This document shows, one piece after another, positions 1 to 5,123 of a stretch of DNA of 6,871 nucleotides (its first letter is position 1; each line of letters starts with the position of its first letter). Below the pieces are notes generated by a model. It saw nothing but the letters and a program-made list of their open reading frames with translations. It did no database searches and was not told the origin of the DNA. This DNA comes from Candidatus Zixiibacteriota bacterium (GTDB lineage Bacteria; Zixibacteria; MSB-5A5; SM1-73). The stretch is taken from positions 1-6,871 of the forward strand of contig JAGMFA010000109.1 in the NCBI GenBank assembly GCA_023127875.1. The letters run 5' to 3'. The translations under genes were made by a program, and so were the position numbers.

Positions 1-82
1 TACAAAAACCTAAATTCTGACACACTCTCTTTGTGGGAAAGGGGATTTCTATTAGTTTTCCCAGAAGGCTGAAAGAATTAAC

Positions 83-111
83 TTGACAACTCTCATGGAG
101 CTTGTTATTTT
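83..111 (+). promoter_or_regulatory. Putative sigma-70-type promoter for the nuo operon
   Basis: A perfect TTGACA -35 box lies at 83-88. It is followed, after a 17-nt spacer, by TATTTT at 106-111, which matches four of six positions of the -10 consensus. Transcription would start near 118, giving a leader of about 20 nt before the preferred nuoA start at 138. No comparable promoter was seen in the gaps further down, which fits one transcript for nuoA-G. The assignment rests on consensus match and position only. AT-rich leaders often contain chance -10 matches, and the sigma factor preference of this organism is unknown. Confidence 0.45.
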
Positions 112-125
112 TTTCACAAACTTTT

Positions 126-130
126 GAGGT
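126..130 (+). promoter_or_regulatory. Ribosome binding site that decides the nuoA start
   Basis: GAGGT at 126-130 sits 7 nt before the ATG at 138. An in-frame ATG at 132 would leave only 1 nt. An in-frame TTG at 102 lies upstream of this site, and no purine-rich site is well placed for it. The site therefore favours 138 as the nuoA start. Confidence 0.65.
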
Positions 131-137
131 AATGGGT

Positions 138-512
138 ATGCTTGAAGTCTATTTTCCAATTTTTGTATTGATATTTATAGTGACCGGGATGGCGCTTGTG
201 ATTTTGGCTTTTTCCTATCTGTTCGGCAGAAGGATTCCCACCAAGGATAAACTTACTACTTACGAGTGTGGGATGCGGCCCATCGAAGATGCCCGGGGAA
301 GATTCTCGGTGAAATTTTATTTAATCGCCATACTCTTCATCATATTTGACATAGAGGTGGTCTTTCTTTATCCCTGGGCGGTGATTTACAGAAAACTTGC
401 CCTTTTTGGTTTGATAGAGATGGGAGTCTTTCTTTTGATCCTTCTATCAGGATATTTTTACATCATTAAGAAGGGTGCCCTGAAGTGGGAGGAGAGTGAA
501 GAGGTTAGCTAA
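138..512 (+). CDS. nuoA: NADH-quinone oxidoreductase subunit A (complex I, ND3-type membrane subunit)
   Basis: This is the small membrane subunit of complex I, located where the membrane arm meets the hydrophilic arm near the quinone site. From ATG 138 the protein is 124 residues, normal for NuoA. Three hydrophobic helices are visible at about residues 5-28, 60-84 and 88-110. The loop after helix 1 carries YECGMRP (42-48), whose Cys44 corresponds to the loop cysteine exposed in the deactive state of mitochondrial ND3. Helix 2 carries FDIEVVFLYPW (70-80) with the conserved acidic pair Asp71 and Glu73. A longer version from TTG 102 would add 12 residues but places the start before the GAGGT ribosome site. 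The gene lies just behind the likely promoter and is followed by an 85-nt gap to nuoB. Identity is secure; the exact start is less so. Confidence 0.95.
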   Translation: MLEVYFPIFVLIFIVTGMALVILAFSYLFGRRIPTKDKLTTYECGMRPIEDARGRFSVKFYLIAILFIIFDIEVVFLYPWAVIYRKLALFGLIEMGVFLLILLSGYFYIIKKGALKWEESEEVS

Positions 513-518
513 TACAAA

Positions 519-550
519 GAGATTGCCACGCCCTTCGGGCTCGCAATGAC
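519..550 (+). repeat. Palindromic intergenic repeat in the nuoA-nuoB gap
   Basis: The sequence begins GAGATTGC and ends GCAATGAC. ATTGC (522-526) pairs with GCAAT (542-546). Within it GCCC (530-533) pairs with GGGC (537-540) around a TTC loop, leaving a short unpaired interior. From memory, sequences of the form GTCATTGCGAGC...GCAATCTC are common dispersed palindromes in many bacterial genomes; no search was made here. It begins 6 nt after the nuoA stop and is not followed by a T-run, so it does not look like a terminator. It leaves the nuoB ribosome site (AAGGA, 584-588) intact. Confidence 0.7.
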
Positions 551-597
551 GTTGTAAAAACATTTAGTGCGTTTCTGTTAATTAAGGATAAAAAAAT

Positions 598-1101
598 ATG
601 GGATTAGAAGAACACATACCAAATGGCTTGCTTTTGACCACCGTGGAGAAGGTGGTCAACTGGTCGAGAAAATCCTCTGTATGGCCACTGGGTTTCGGCT
701 TAGCCTGCTGTGCCATAGAGATGTTGTGCACTGCTGCCTCGCGCTTTGATATATCGCGTTTCGGGATGGAAATCTTCAGATCTTCCCCCCGTCAGGCAGA
801 TTTAATGATCGTGGCAGGACGGGTATCCAATAAGATGGCTCCGGTAGTTCGACTGCTCTACGAGCAGATGTCTGAGCCTAAATGGGTCATCGCCATGGGC
901 GCCTGTGCGTCCAGCGGAGGGGTGTTCAATAATTACGCCATCGTTCAGGGTGTGGACAAGATCGTGCCAGTGGATATCTATATCCCCGGATGTCCACCCA
1001 GGCCGGAACAACTGCTCGAAGGAATCATGAAATTGCATAAGAAGATAGAAAAGGAGTCGTTGAAGAGGTCAGCGGATAAAACGGATAGGTCAACGGATTA
1101 A
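598..1101 (+). CDS. nuoB: NADH-quinone oxidoreductase subunit B (carries Fe-S cluster N2)
   Basis: NuoB (PSST/Nqo6 family) holds the terminal [4Fe-4S] cluster N2, which passes electrons to quinone at the interface with NuoD. The protein is 167 residues, typical for the family. All four N2 ligands are visible: the tandem Cys37-Cys38 in GLACCAIEM, Cys103 in GACASSGG and Cys132 in PGCPPRPE. The SRFG and [12 protein letters not shown] segments of the family are also intact. The ATG is preceded by AAGGA at 584-588 with 9-nt spacing. The far C-terminus is odd. Residues 157-167 ([11 protein letters not shown]) are read from the first copies of the CGGAT repeat array that fills the next gap, and the TAA stop itself lies inside a repeat unit. 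These residues follow the conserved fold, so function is probably unaffected. Confidence 0.98.
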   Translation: MGLEEHIPNGLLLTTVEKVVNWSRKSSVWPLGFGLACCAIEMLCTAASRFDISRFGMEIFRSSPRQADLMIVAGRVSNKMAPVVRLLYEQMSEPKWVIAMGACASSGGVFNNYAIVQGVDKIVPVDIYIPGCPPRPEQLLEGIMKLHKKIEKESLKRSADKTDRSTD

Positions 1102-1158
1102 ACGGATTGAGCAAATGGGTCAGCGGATGGGTCAACGGATGAAACGGATCAAACGGAT
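1066..1158 (+). repeat. CGGAT tandem array (12-bp and 9-bp units) across the nuoB end and nuoB-nuoC gap
   Basis: Eight CGGAT cores start at 1073, 1082, 1094, 1103, 1124, 1136, 1145 and 1154, so the spacings are 9, 12, 9, 21, 12, 9 and 9. The array is built from a 12-mer of the form RGGTCARCGGAT and a 9-mer of the form NAAACGGAT, usually alternating as a 21-bp unit (1066-1086, 1087-1107). A degenerate 9-mer lies at 1108-1116. Every spacing is a multiple of three, so the array keeps a single reading frame. The first one and a half units are translated as the NuoB tail, and the second 9-mer begins with TAA, which ends the gene. A related array occurs at 5050-5106. Variable spacing and the absence of spacers rule out CRISPR. 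Confidence 0.85.
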
Positions 1159-1185
1159 ATAATGCTGGTTGTTGGAAGATTGCAT

Positions 1186-1190
1186 GGAGG
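1186..1190 (+). promoter_or_regulatory. Ribosome binding site supporting the TTG start of nuoC
   Basis: GGAGG at 1186-1190 ends 6 nt before the TTG at 1197. An ATG at 1184 overlaps this site but is out of frame and meets a stop after three codons. The strong Shine-Dalgarno match is the main reason to accept TTG as the nuoC start. Confidence 0.75.
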
Positions 1191-1196
1191 GCTGAG

Positions 1197-1697
1197 TTGG
1201 AAAATCTAACATTGACAAGATTAAAAGAAAAATTTCCAGAATTAATTCTGGAGACTGTTGAATTTCGGGGGGAATTGACTGTTGTGGTGAAAAAAGAAGA
1301 TATCGTTCCCGTCTGTAACTTCTTACGCGACGATCCGGAGCTTTCCTTTAATTTTCTTTCTGATCTATGCGGCGTGGATTATATGGGAAGAAAGCCCAGA
1401 TTCGATGTGGTGTATCATCTTTACTCCTTAGATAAGAAACATCGGGTTAGGTTGAAGGTAAAAGTTGAAGAAGGTGAAAATGTCCCCACGGTTACCTCTG
1501 TATGGAGCAATGCAAACTGGTTTGAGAGAGAGGTATTTGACATGTTTGGGGTAAAATTTGATAATCATCCGGATTTAAGAAGAATACTTATGCCCGAAGA
1601 CTGGGAGGGGCATCCCCTAAGAAAAGATTTTCCTTTGACCAAAGAAGAGGTGACGTTCACCCATAACAAGAATCATCCTCCAAGGATAATGGAATAA
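1197..1697 (+). CDS. nuoC: NADH-quinone oxidoreductase subunit C (30-kDa subunit family)
   Basis: NuoC is a peripheral-arm scaffold subunit without cofactors that packs against NuoD. The 166-residue protein has the typical 30-kDa family layout: an alpha/beta region (about 1-100) with FNFLSDLCGVDY at 51-62, then the signature block at about 106-147. That block contains NWFEREVFDMFGVKF, HPDLRRILMPEDW and GHPLRKDFPL. It is a separate gene, not the NuoCD fusion of enterobacteria. Translation starts at TTG 1197 behind a strong GGAGG. The first residues (MENLTLTRLKEKFPE) match the usual short N-terminal helix of the family. The upstream gap carries the CGGAT array and the downstream gap carries a double-hairpin palindrome. 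Confidence 0.97.
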   Translation: MENLTLTRLKEKFPELILETVEFRGELTVVVKKEDIVPVCNFLRDDPELSFNFLSDLCGVDYMGRKPRFDVVYHLYSLDKKHRVRLKVKVEEGENVPTVTSVWSNANWFEREVFDMFGVKFDNHPDLRRILMPEDWEGHPLRKDFPLTKEEVTFTHNKNHPPRIME

Positions 1698-1713
1698 GAT
1701 GTTACACATAGCC

Positions 1714-1775
1714 TGCTCCCGTGGGATGTTATCATCCCACGGCATTGGGTGGATGATAACATCCACCCAGGAGCA
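1714..1775 (+). repeat. Double-hairpin palindrome closed by an outer stem, in the nuoC-nuoD gap
   Basis: Hairpin 1 is a perfect stem at 1720-1728 with 1733-1741, loop TTAT. Hairpin 2 is a perfect 10-bp stem at 1746-1755 with 1760-1769, loop ATAA. Both are enclosed by TGCTCC (1714-1719) pairing with GGAGCA (1770-1775), leaving only four linker bases, which makes a tidy three-way junction. The two hairpins are also complementary to each other: GGATGTTATCATCC (1724-1737) is the exact reverse complement of 1751-1764. The element could therefore fold instead as one long 14-bp hairpin. This resembles REPIN-like elements (paired inverted palindromes), but no second copy is present here. No T-run follows. 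The rest of the gap (1776-1871) shows no recognisable gene. Confidence 0.8.
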
Positions 1776-1871
1776 AGTTTACATATTCATGATGATGAGT
1801 TTGTCGAACCGTAAGGATGGACACTTCAATTTGCTCTTTAAAGCAGTTTTTCAAAAGGCGGAAAAAGCCTG

Positions 1872-3083
1872 ATGCGGAACTTGAAACAACAAACTTTGAA
1901 CAGGGTTGAAAGAATCGACGCTAACACCATGATCCTGAACATGGGTCCTCAGCATCCCTCTACTCATGGTGTCTTGAGGTTGATTTTAGAGTTGGATGGT
2001 GAGACCGTGGTCAAAGCCACTCCGGACATAGGATTTCTGCATACCGGTATTGAGAAGACCATGGAAAACAAAACCTATGCTCAGGTGATTCCCCTCACCG
2101 ACAGGATGGATTATGTAGCATCGCTTTCAAATAACTTAGCCTACCTTCTTTCAGTGGAGAAGCTTTTAGACATCCAGGTTCCCCCGAAGGCACAATTTGT
2201 CAGAGTGCTTTTGACCGAGCTGACCCGAATTGCCAGCCATTTAGTCTGGGTTGGGTCGCATGCACACGACATAGGTGCCATGAGCGTGCTTCTGTATGCC
2301 TTTCGAGAGAGAGAAAAGCTTTTAGATATATTTGAACTGTGTTCAGGACAGAGAATGATGACCTCCTATTTTAGAATAGGTGGATTAGCTCAGGATATCC
2401 CGGAAGGATTTGAAGCCAAAGTCAGGGAGGTCTTGGACACCTTTCCAGACCGTATCAATGATTACGAAAACCTTCTGACCAAGAACCGCATCTGGCTCAA
2501 TCGAACCGTGGGAGTGGGAAAGATCTCTGCTGAAGATGCCATCAATTGTGGTGTTTCAGGTCCTATTTTGCGAGCCTGCGGAGTGAGTTGGGATATCAGA
2601 AAATCCAACCCCTACTCCGGTTATGATAAATTTGAGTTTGATATTCCCACCGGAAAAAACGGGGACGTGTATGATCGTTATTTGGTCCGCATAGAAGAGA
2701 TGAGGCAGAGTCTAAGGATAGTAAGGCAGGCTTTGGACGGAATTCCGGAAGGAGATTTTATTGCCCGGGTCCCCGGAGTAGTGCTTCCTCCTAAGGAAGA
2801 TGTTTTATCCAACATTGAAGCTTTGATATTCCAATTCAAATTGGTGGTGGAAGGGTTTTCGCCACCAGTAGGAGAAGTTTATCATTCCATCGAATCTCCC
2901 AAGGGAGAGTTAGGTTATTATATCGTCTCGGATGGATCAAACAAACCCTACCGGGTGAGGGTAAGACCACCCTGCTTTGTCAACTTGAGTGCACTGCCAA
3001 GAATGATCGAAGGAAGACTGATTGCCGACGTGGTGGCGGTCATCGGAAGCATTGACATTGTGTTAGGGGAAGTGGATAGGTAA
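1872..3083 (+). CDS. nuoD: NADH-quinone oxidoreductase subunit D (49-kDa subunit, quinone site)
   Basis: NuoD forms the quinone-reduction chamber together with NuoB and is related to the large subunit of NiFe hydrogenases. The protein is 403 residues, normal for an unfused NuoD. The N-terminal block [15 protein letters not shown] is at 23-37. By family alignment from memory, His32, Tyr81 (in LTDRMDYV) and Asp133 (in SHAHDIGA) correspond to the quinone-site His38, Tyr87 and Asp139 of Thermus Nqo4, with a constant offset of six. The C-terminus [11 protein letters not shown] is the usual ending. ATG 1872 is the first start after an in-frame stop at 1839. Its ribosome site is weak: AAGG at 1855-1858 is 13 nt away and lies in a small AGGC/GCCT inverted repeat. 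A later in-frame ATG at 1929 has no better site. Confidence 0.98.
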   Translation: MRNLKQQTLNRVERIDANTMILNMGPQHPSTHGVLRLILELDGETVVKATPDIGFLHTGIEKTMENKTYAQVIPLTDRMDYVASLSNNLAYLLSVEKLLDIQVPPKAQFVRVLLTELTRIASHLVWVGSHAHDIGAMSVLLYAFREREKLLDIFELCSGQRMMTSYFRIGGLAQDIPEGFEAKVREVLDTFPDRINDYENLLTKNRIWLNRTVGVGKISAEDAINCGVSGPILRACGVSWDIRKSNPYSGYDKFEFDIPTGKNGDVYDRYLVRIEEMRQSLRIVRQALDGIPEGDFIARVPGVVLPPKEDVLSNIEALIFQFKLVVEGFSPPVGEVYHSIESPKGELGYYIVSDGSNKPYRVRVRPPCFVNLSALPRMIEGRLIADVVAVIGSIDIVLGEVDR

Positions 3084-3086
3084 AGA

Positions 3087-3117
3087 GGTTCAAGGTTTAA
3101 GGTTCAAGGTTTAAGGT
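3087..3117 (+). repeat. 7-bp tandem array (GGTTCAA/GGTTTAA) in the nuoD-nuoE gap
   Basis: GGTTCAA and GGTTTAA alternate twice (3087-3114), giving two exact copies of a 14-bp unit, and a further partial GGT follows. The array begins 4 nt after the nuoD stop and fills most of the 42-nt gap. Its last AAGGT (3113-3117) lies 8 nt before the nuoE ATG and is the best available ribosome binding site for that gene, so the repeat appears to have been taken into the translation signal. Confidence 0.8.
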
Positions 3118-3125
3118 AAGATGAT

Positions 3126-3599
3126 ATGCTGAGTGAAGCTGCTCAAAAGAGAATTGCTGAGTTGAAGGATAAGTATCCTCAGAAGAGAAGCGCCATCCTT
3201 CCTGCCATGCATGTGGTATTGGAAGAGGTCGGTTTCTATAATAGAGATATTCTAAAACAGGTGTCAGAACTTCTCGGTTTGAGTGAGATGGAGGTGACTG
3301 AAACTCTCTCCTTTTATACCTATTTCCCCAAGCAGGGAGTGGGCAAATATCATATCCAGGTGTGTTCAAACGTTTCCTGCATGCTTTTAGGGGCGGAGCA
3401 ATTAGTCAAATATTTAGAGGAAAAGCTGAAGATAAAAATTGGAGAGACAACGTCGGATGGACTCTTCACCTTGTCTGCAGTGGAATGTTTAGGCTCCTGT
3501 GGCACAGCTCCGGTGATGCAGATAAATCAAACCTATTATGAAAATCTTACCAAAGACAAAGTGGACCAGATTATAGAGGAGTTAAAGAAAGAAAAATAA
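3126..3599 (+). CDS. nuoE: NADH-quinone oxidoreductase subunit E (24-kDa subunit, [2Fe-2S] N1a)
   Basis: NuoE carries the [2Fe-2S] cluster N1a next to the FMN of NuoF in the NADH-oxidising module. The protein is 157 residues, typical for the family. An N-terminal helical part (about 1-65, with YPQKRSAILPAMHVVLEEVG) precedes a thioredoxin-like ferredoxin domain (about 73-157). The four cluster ligands are present: Cys80 and Cys85 in VCSNVSCML, Cys121 and Cys125 in ECLGSCGTAP. The ATG at 3126 is served by AAGGT from the 7-bp array. An ATG at 3121 is in another frame. The last residues, KVDQIIEELKKEK, are echoed by a second, diverged copy just before nuoF (3712-3759). Confidence 0.97.
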   Translation: MLSEAAQKRIAELKDKYPQKRSAILPAMHVVLEEVGFYNRDILKQVSELLGLSEMEVTETLSFYTYFPKQGVGKYHIQVCSNVSCMLLGAEQLVKYLEEKLKIKIGETTSDGLFTLSAVECLGSCGTAPVMQINQTYYENLTKDKVDQIIEELKKEK

Positions 3600-3610
3600 G
3601 GATTAAGTTT

Positions 3611-3709
3611 TTGGAGTGCAGAAGCTTGTCCGAAGAATCCCGCTTCGCGGGGCTTCTGCGGTTTTAAAGCTTACAATTAACTTCGCACCAGCAAGCTGGT
3701 GCACTCCGG
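3611..3709 (+). repeat. Inverted pair of a 16-nt repeat with internal hairpins, in the nuoE-nuoF gap
   Basis: The 16-nt sequence at 3613-3628 (GGAGTGCAGAAGCTTG) recurs in inverted orientation at 3692-3707 with 14 of 16 bases identical, so GGAGTGCA and TGCACTCC bound the element. Each half forms its own hairpin. On the left, GCAGAAGC (3618-3625) pairs with GCTTCTGC (3652-3659) and encloses CCCGC/GCGGG (3639-3651). On the right, GCACCAGC (3685-3692) pairs with GCTGGTGC (3695-3702). With GGAGT/ACTCC as the closing stem this is again two hairpins inside an outer stem, the same plan as at 1714-1775 but with unrelated sequence. Four T's follow the left hairpin, weak for a terminator. Confidence 0.75.
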
Positions 3710-3711
3710 TT

Positions 3712-3759
3712 GAGGTTGACCAGATTCTCGAAGATTTGAGAAAGGGAAAAGAGACTTAA
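3712..3759 (+). pseudogene. Remnant C-terminal tail of a second nuoE-like gene
   Basis: Read in frame from 3712, this segment gives EVDQILEDLRKGKET followed by TAA. It matches the tail of the intact NuoE upstream (KVDQIIEELKKEK): over the 12 aligned positions from Val, eight residues are identical and the rest are mostly conservative (I/L, E/D, K/R). The DNA is about 26 of 36 identical over the same stretch, with many differences in third positions, so the copies look diverged as coding sequence and not like a fresh duplication. It has no start of its own. Its frame opens at 3607 only through the repeat element and differs from the nuoE frame. It ends 6 nt before the nuoF ATG, where an ancestral nuoE would be expected to end. 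The match is short, so chance or a convergent helix remains possible. Confidence 0.55.
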
Positions 3760-3765
3760 TAACGA

Positions 3766-5046
3766 ATGGAAAAGATACTTTTTAAACACATAAATTTTCC
3801 AGATCAATATAAGATTGACACCTACATTCAAAATGGTGGCTATCAGGCTTTGCCCAAGGCTTTGAAGGAACATACTCCGGATGAGTTGATCGAGATGGTA
3901 AAAAAATCGGGCCTGCGAGGAAGAGGAGGAGCCGGTTTTCCTGCCGGTCTCAAATGGAGCTTTGTTCCCAAGGATTCGCCCAAACCCAGATTCTTGTTGT
4001 GTAACGCAGATGAAGGAGAACCGGGAACATTTAAAGACCGGGCTTTGATCGAAAATGACCCTCACCAGCTTTTGGAAGGGATAATCATTGCCTCTTATGC
4101 CATAGGAGCGCACCGGGCTTTCATCTACATCCGGGGAGAATTTTATTCCGGAGCTAAAAGATTAGAAGGCGCTATCCAGGAATGTTATCAAAAAGGATAC
4201 CTGGGTAGAAATATCTTGGGATCAGGCTTTGATCTGGATGTGGATGTGCACAGGGGAGGAGGAGCATACATCTGTGGGGAGGAGACTTCTTTGATGGAAT
4301 CGGTTGAAGGGAATAGGGCAAATCCCAGACTAAAACCCCCTTTTCCTGCATCGGTAGGACTTTATAGAAATCCCACGGTGATCAATAACGTGGAGACCCT
4401 ATCAAATATCTCCCACATCGTGTTGAAGGGCGGGGAATGGTATGCAAATATCGGGATGCCCAAAAGCACCGGCACAAAGATATTTTCTCTTTCCGGTCAC
4501 ATAAATAAACCCGGCAATTACGAACTTCCCATGGGAGTTACTTTAAGAGAATTGATTTTCGAGCATGGCGGGGGGATAAAAGATAATCGCAAGCTCAAAG
4601 CGGTAATTCCGGGTGGAGTATCTACTCCGGTTTTGACCGCTGAGCTTTTGGATGTAAAGATGGATTTTGAATCTCTTTATGAAGCCGGGTCACTTTTAGG
4701 ATCGGGAGCTACCATTGTTATGGACGAGACCACCTGTATGGTAAAGGTAGCTTATCGCATATCCAAATTCTTTGAGCATGAGTCTTGCGGCAAATGTGTC
4801 CCCTGCAGAGAGGGAACCCGATGGATCAGGCAGATCATGGAGAGGATTGAAAACGGAAAGGGGAGAGAGGAGGATATAGATCTTCTTCGTGACATCTGCG
4901 CCAATATAGCTGGCAACACGGTCTGTCCTATGGGAGATGCTGCCGTGGTTCCCATTACAAGCACCATAGAGAAATTCCGGGACGAGTATGAGTATCACAT
5001 AAAGCACAAAAAATGTATGGTTGATTTAGGAGAAAGGTTTATTTGA
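3766..5046 (+). CDS. nuoF: NADH-quinone oxidoreductase subunit F (51-kDa subunit, NADH/FMN site, Fe-S N3)
   Basis: NuoF binds NADH and FMN and starts electron transfer into the Fe-S chain through cluster N3. The protein is 426 residues, full length. The FMN/NADH site motifs are intact: GLRGRGGAGFPAGLKW (49-64), CNADEGEPGTFKDR (79-92) and HRGGGAYICGEETSL (162-176). A soluble-ligand-binding beta-grasp-like segment follows at about 240-295. The N3 [4Fe-4S] ligands are Cys341, Cys344 and Cys347 in ESCGKCVPCREGT plus Cys387 in NTVCPMGD. ATG 3766 begins MEKILFKHIN and has no strong Shine-Dalgarno; AAGAG at 3749-3753 is 12 nt away and lies inside the nuoE-tail remnant. It is followed by a 77-nt gap with a CGGAT array before nuoG. 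Confidence 0.98.
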   Translation: MEKILFKHINFPDQYKIDTYIQNGGYQALPKALKEHTPDELIEMVKKSGLRGRGGAGFPAGLKWSFVPKDSPKPRFLLCNADEGEPGTFKDRALIENDPHQLLEGIIIASYAIGAHRAFIYIRGEFYSGAKRLEGAIQECYQKGYLGRNILGSGFDLDVDVHRGGGAYICGEETSLMESVEGNRANPRLKPPFPASVGLYRNPTVINNVETLSNISHIVLKGGEWYANIGMPKSTGTKIFSLSGHINKPGNYELPMGVTLRELIFEHGGGIKDNRKLKAVIPGGVSTPVLTAELLDVKMDFESLYEAGSLLGSGATIVMDETTCMVKVAYRISKFFEHESCGKCVPCREGTRWIRQIMERIENGKGREEDIDLLRDICANIAGNTVCPMGDAAVVPITSTIEKFRDEYEYHIKHKKCMVDLGERFI

Positions 5047-5049
5047 TGC

Positions 5050-5106
5050 TGTCAACGGATTGGTCAACGGATTAAACGGATAAAACAGTCAACGGATTAA
5101 ATGGAT
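5050..5106 (+). repeat. Second CGGAT tandem array, in the nuoF-nuoG gap
   Basis: CGGAT cores start at 5056, 5068, 5077 and 5093, with a variant TGGAT at 5102. The same 12-mer (GGTCAACGGAT type) and 9-mer (TAAACGGAT type) units seen at 1066-1158 are recognisable. Spacings are 12, 9, 16 and 9, so one unit has lost the three-base phase. The array begins 3 nt after the nuoF stop and is not translated. It ends just before a GGAG at 5107-5110, which is 13 nt from the nuoG ATG and is the only candidate ribosome site seen. Confidence 0.8.
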
Positions 5107-5123
5107 GGAGTGATTAAGATAAT

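Noticed and set aside
34..63. Inverted repeat TGGGAAA/TTTCCCA as a terminator of an upstream gene
   Set aside because: It has only 7 bp and a 16-nt loop with no T-run. An open frame from base 1 to a stop at 70-72 could be the end of an upstream gene, but 23 residues are too few to recognise.
95..127. Ten-codon leader ORF (MELVIFFTNF) before nuoA
   Set aside because: No ribosome site is suitably placed, and it overlaps the -10 element, so it would lie upstream of the inferred transcript start.
102..137. Longer NuoA start at TTG 102, adding 12 residues
   Set aside because: The start would precede the GAGGT at 126-130, overlap the putative promoter, and add residues not typical of NuoA. ATG 138 has correct spacing.
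1066..1158. CRISPR array
   Set aside because: Units are 9 and 12 bp with no unique spacers, and no cas gene is nearby.
1714..1775. Riboswitch or tRNA-like RNA gene, because of the three-arm fold
   Set aside because: The arms are simple perfect palindromes without conserved loop motifs, anticodon or T-loop sequence. A mobile palindrome explains them better.
1817..1909. Thirty-codon ORF starting in AAGGATGG upstream of nuoD and overlapping its start
   Set aside because: It lacks a correctly spaced ribosome site and family resemblance, and it overlaps the certain nuoD gene in another frame.
3618..3665. Rho-independent terminator or attenuator between nuoE and nuoF
   Set aside because: The hairpin has a 13-nt bulge and is followed by GG and only four T's. 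It is part of an inverted repeat pair, and terminating here would cut off nuoF and nuoG.
3664..4113. Minus-strand open frames opposite nuoB, nuoE, nuoF and nuoG, including this 149-codon one
   Set aside because: They mirror strongly conserved plus-strand genes, show no family motifs, and have no ribosome sites or operon context.
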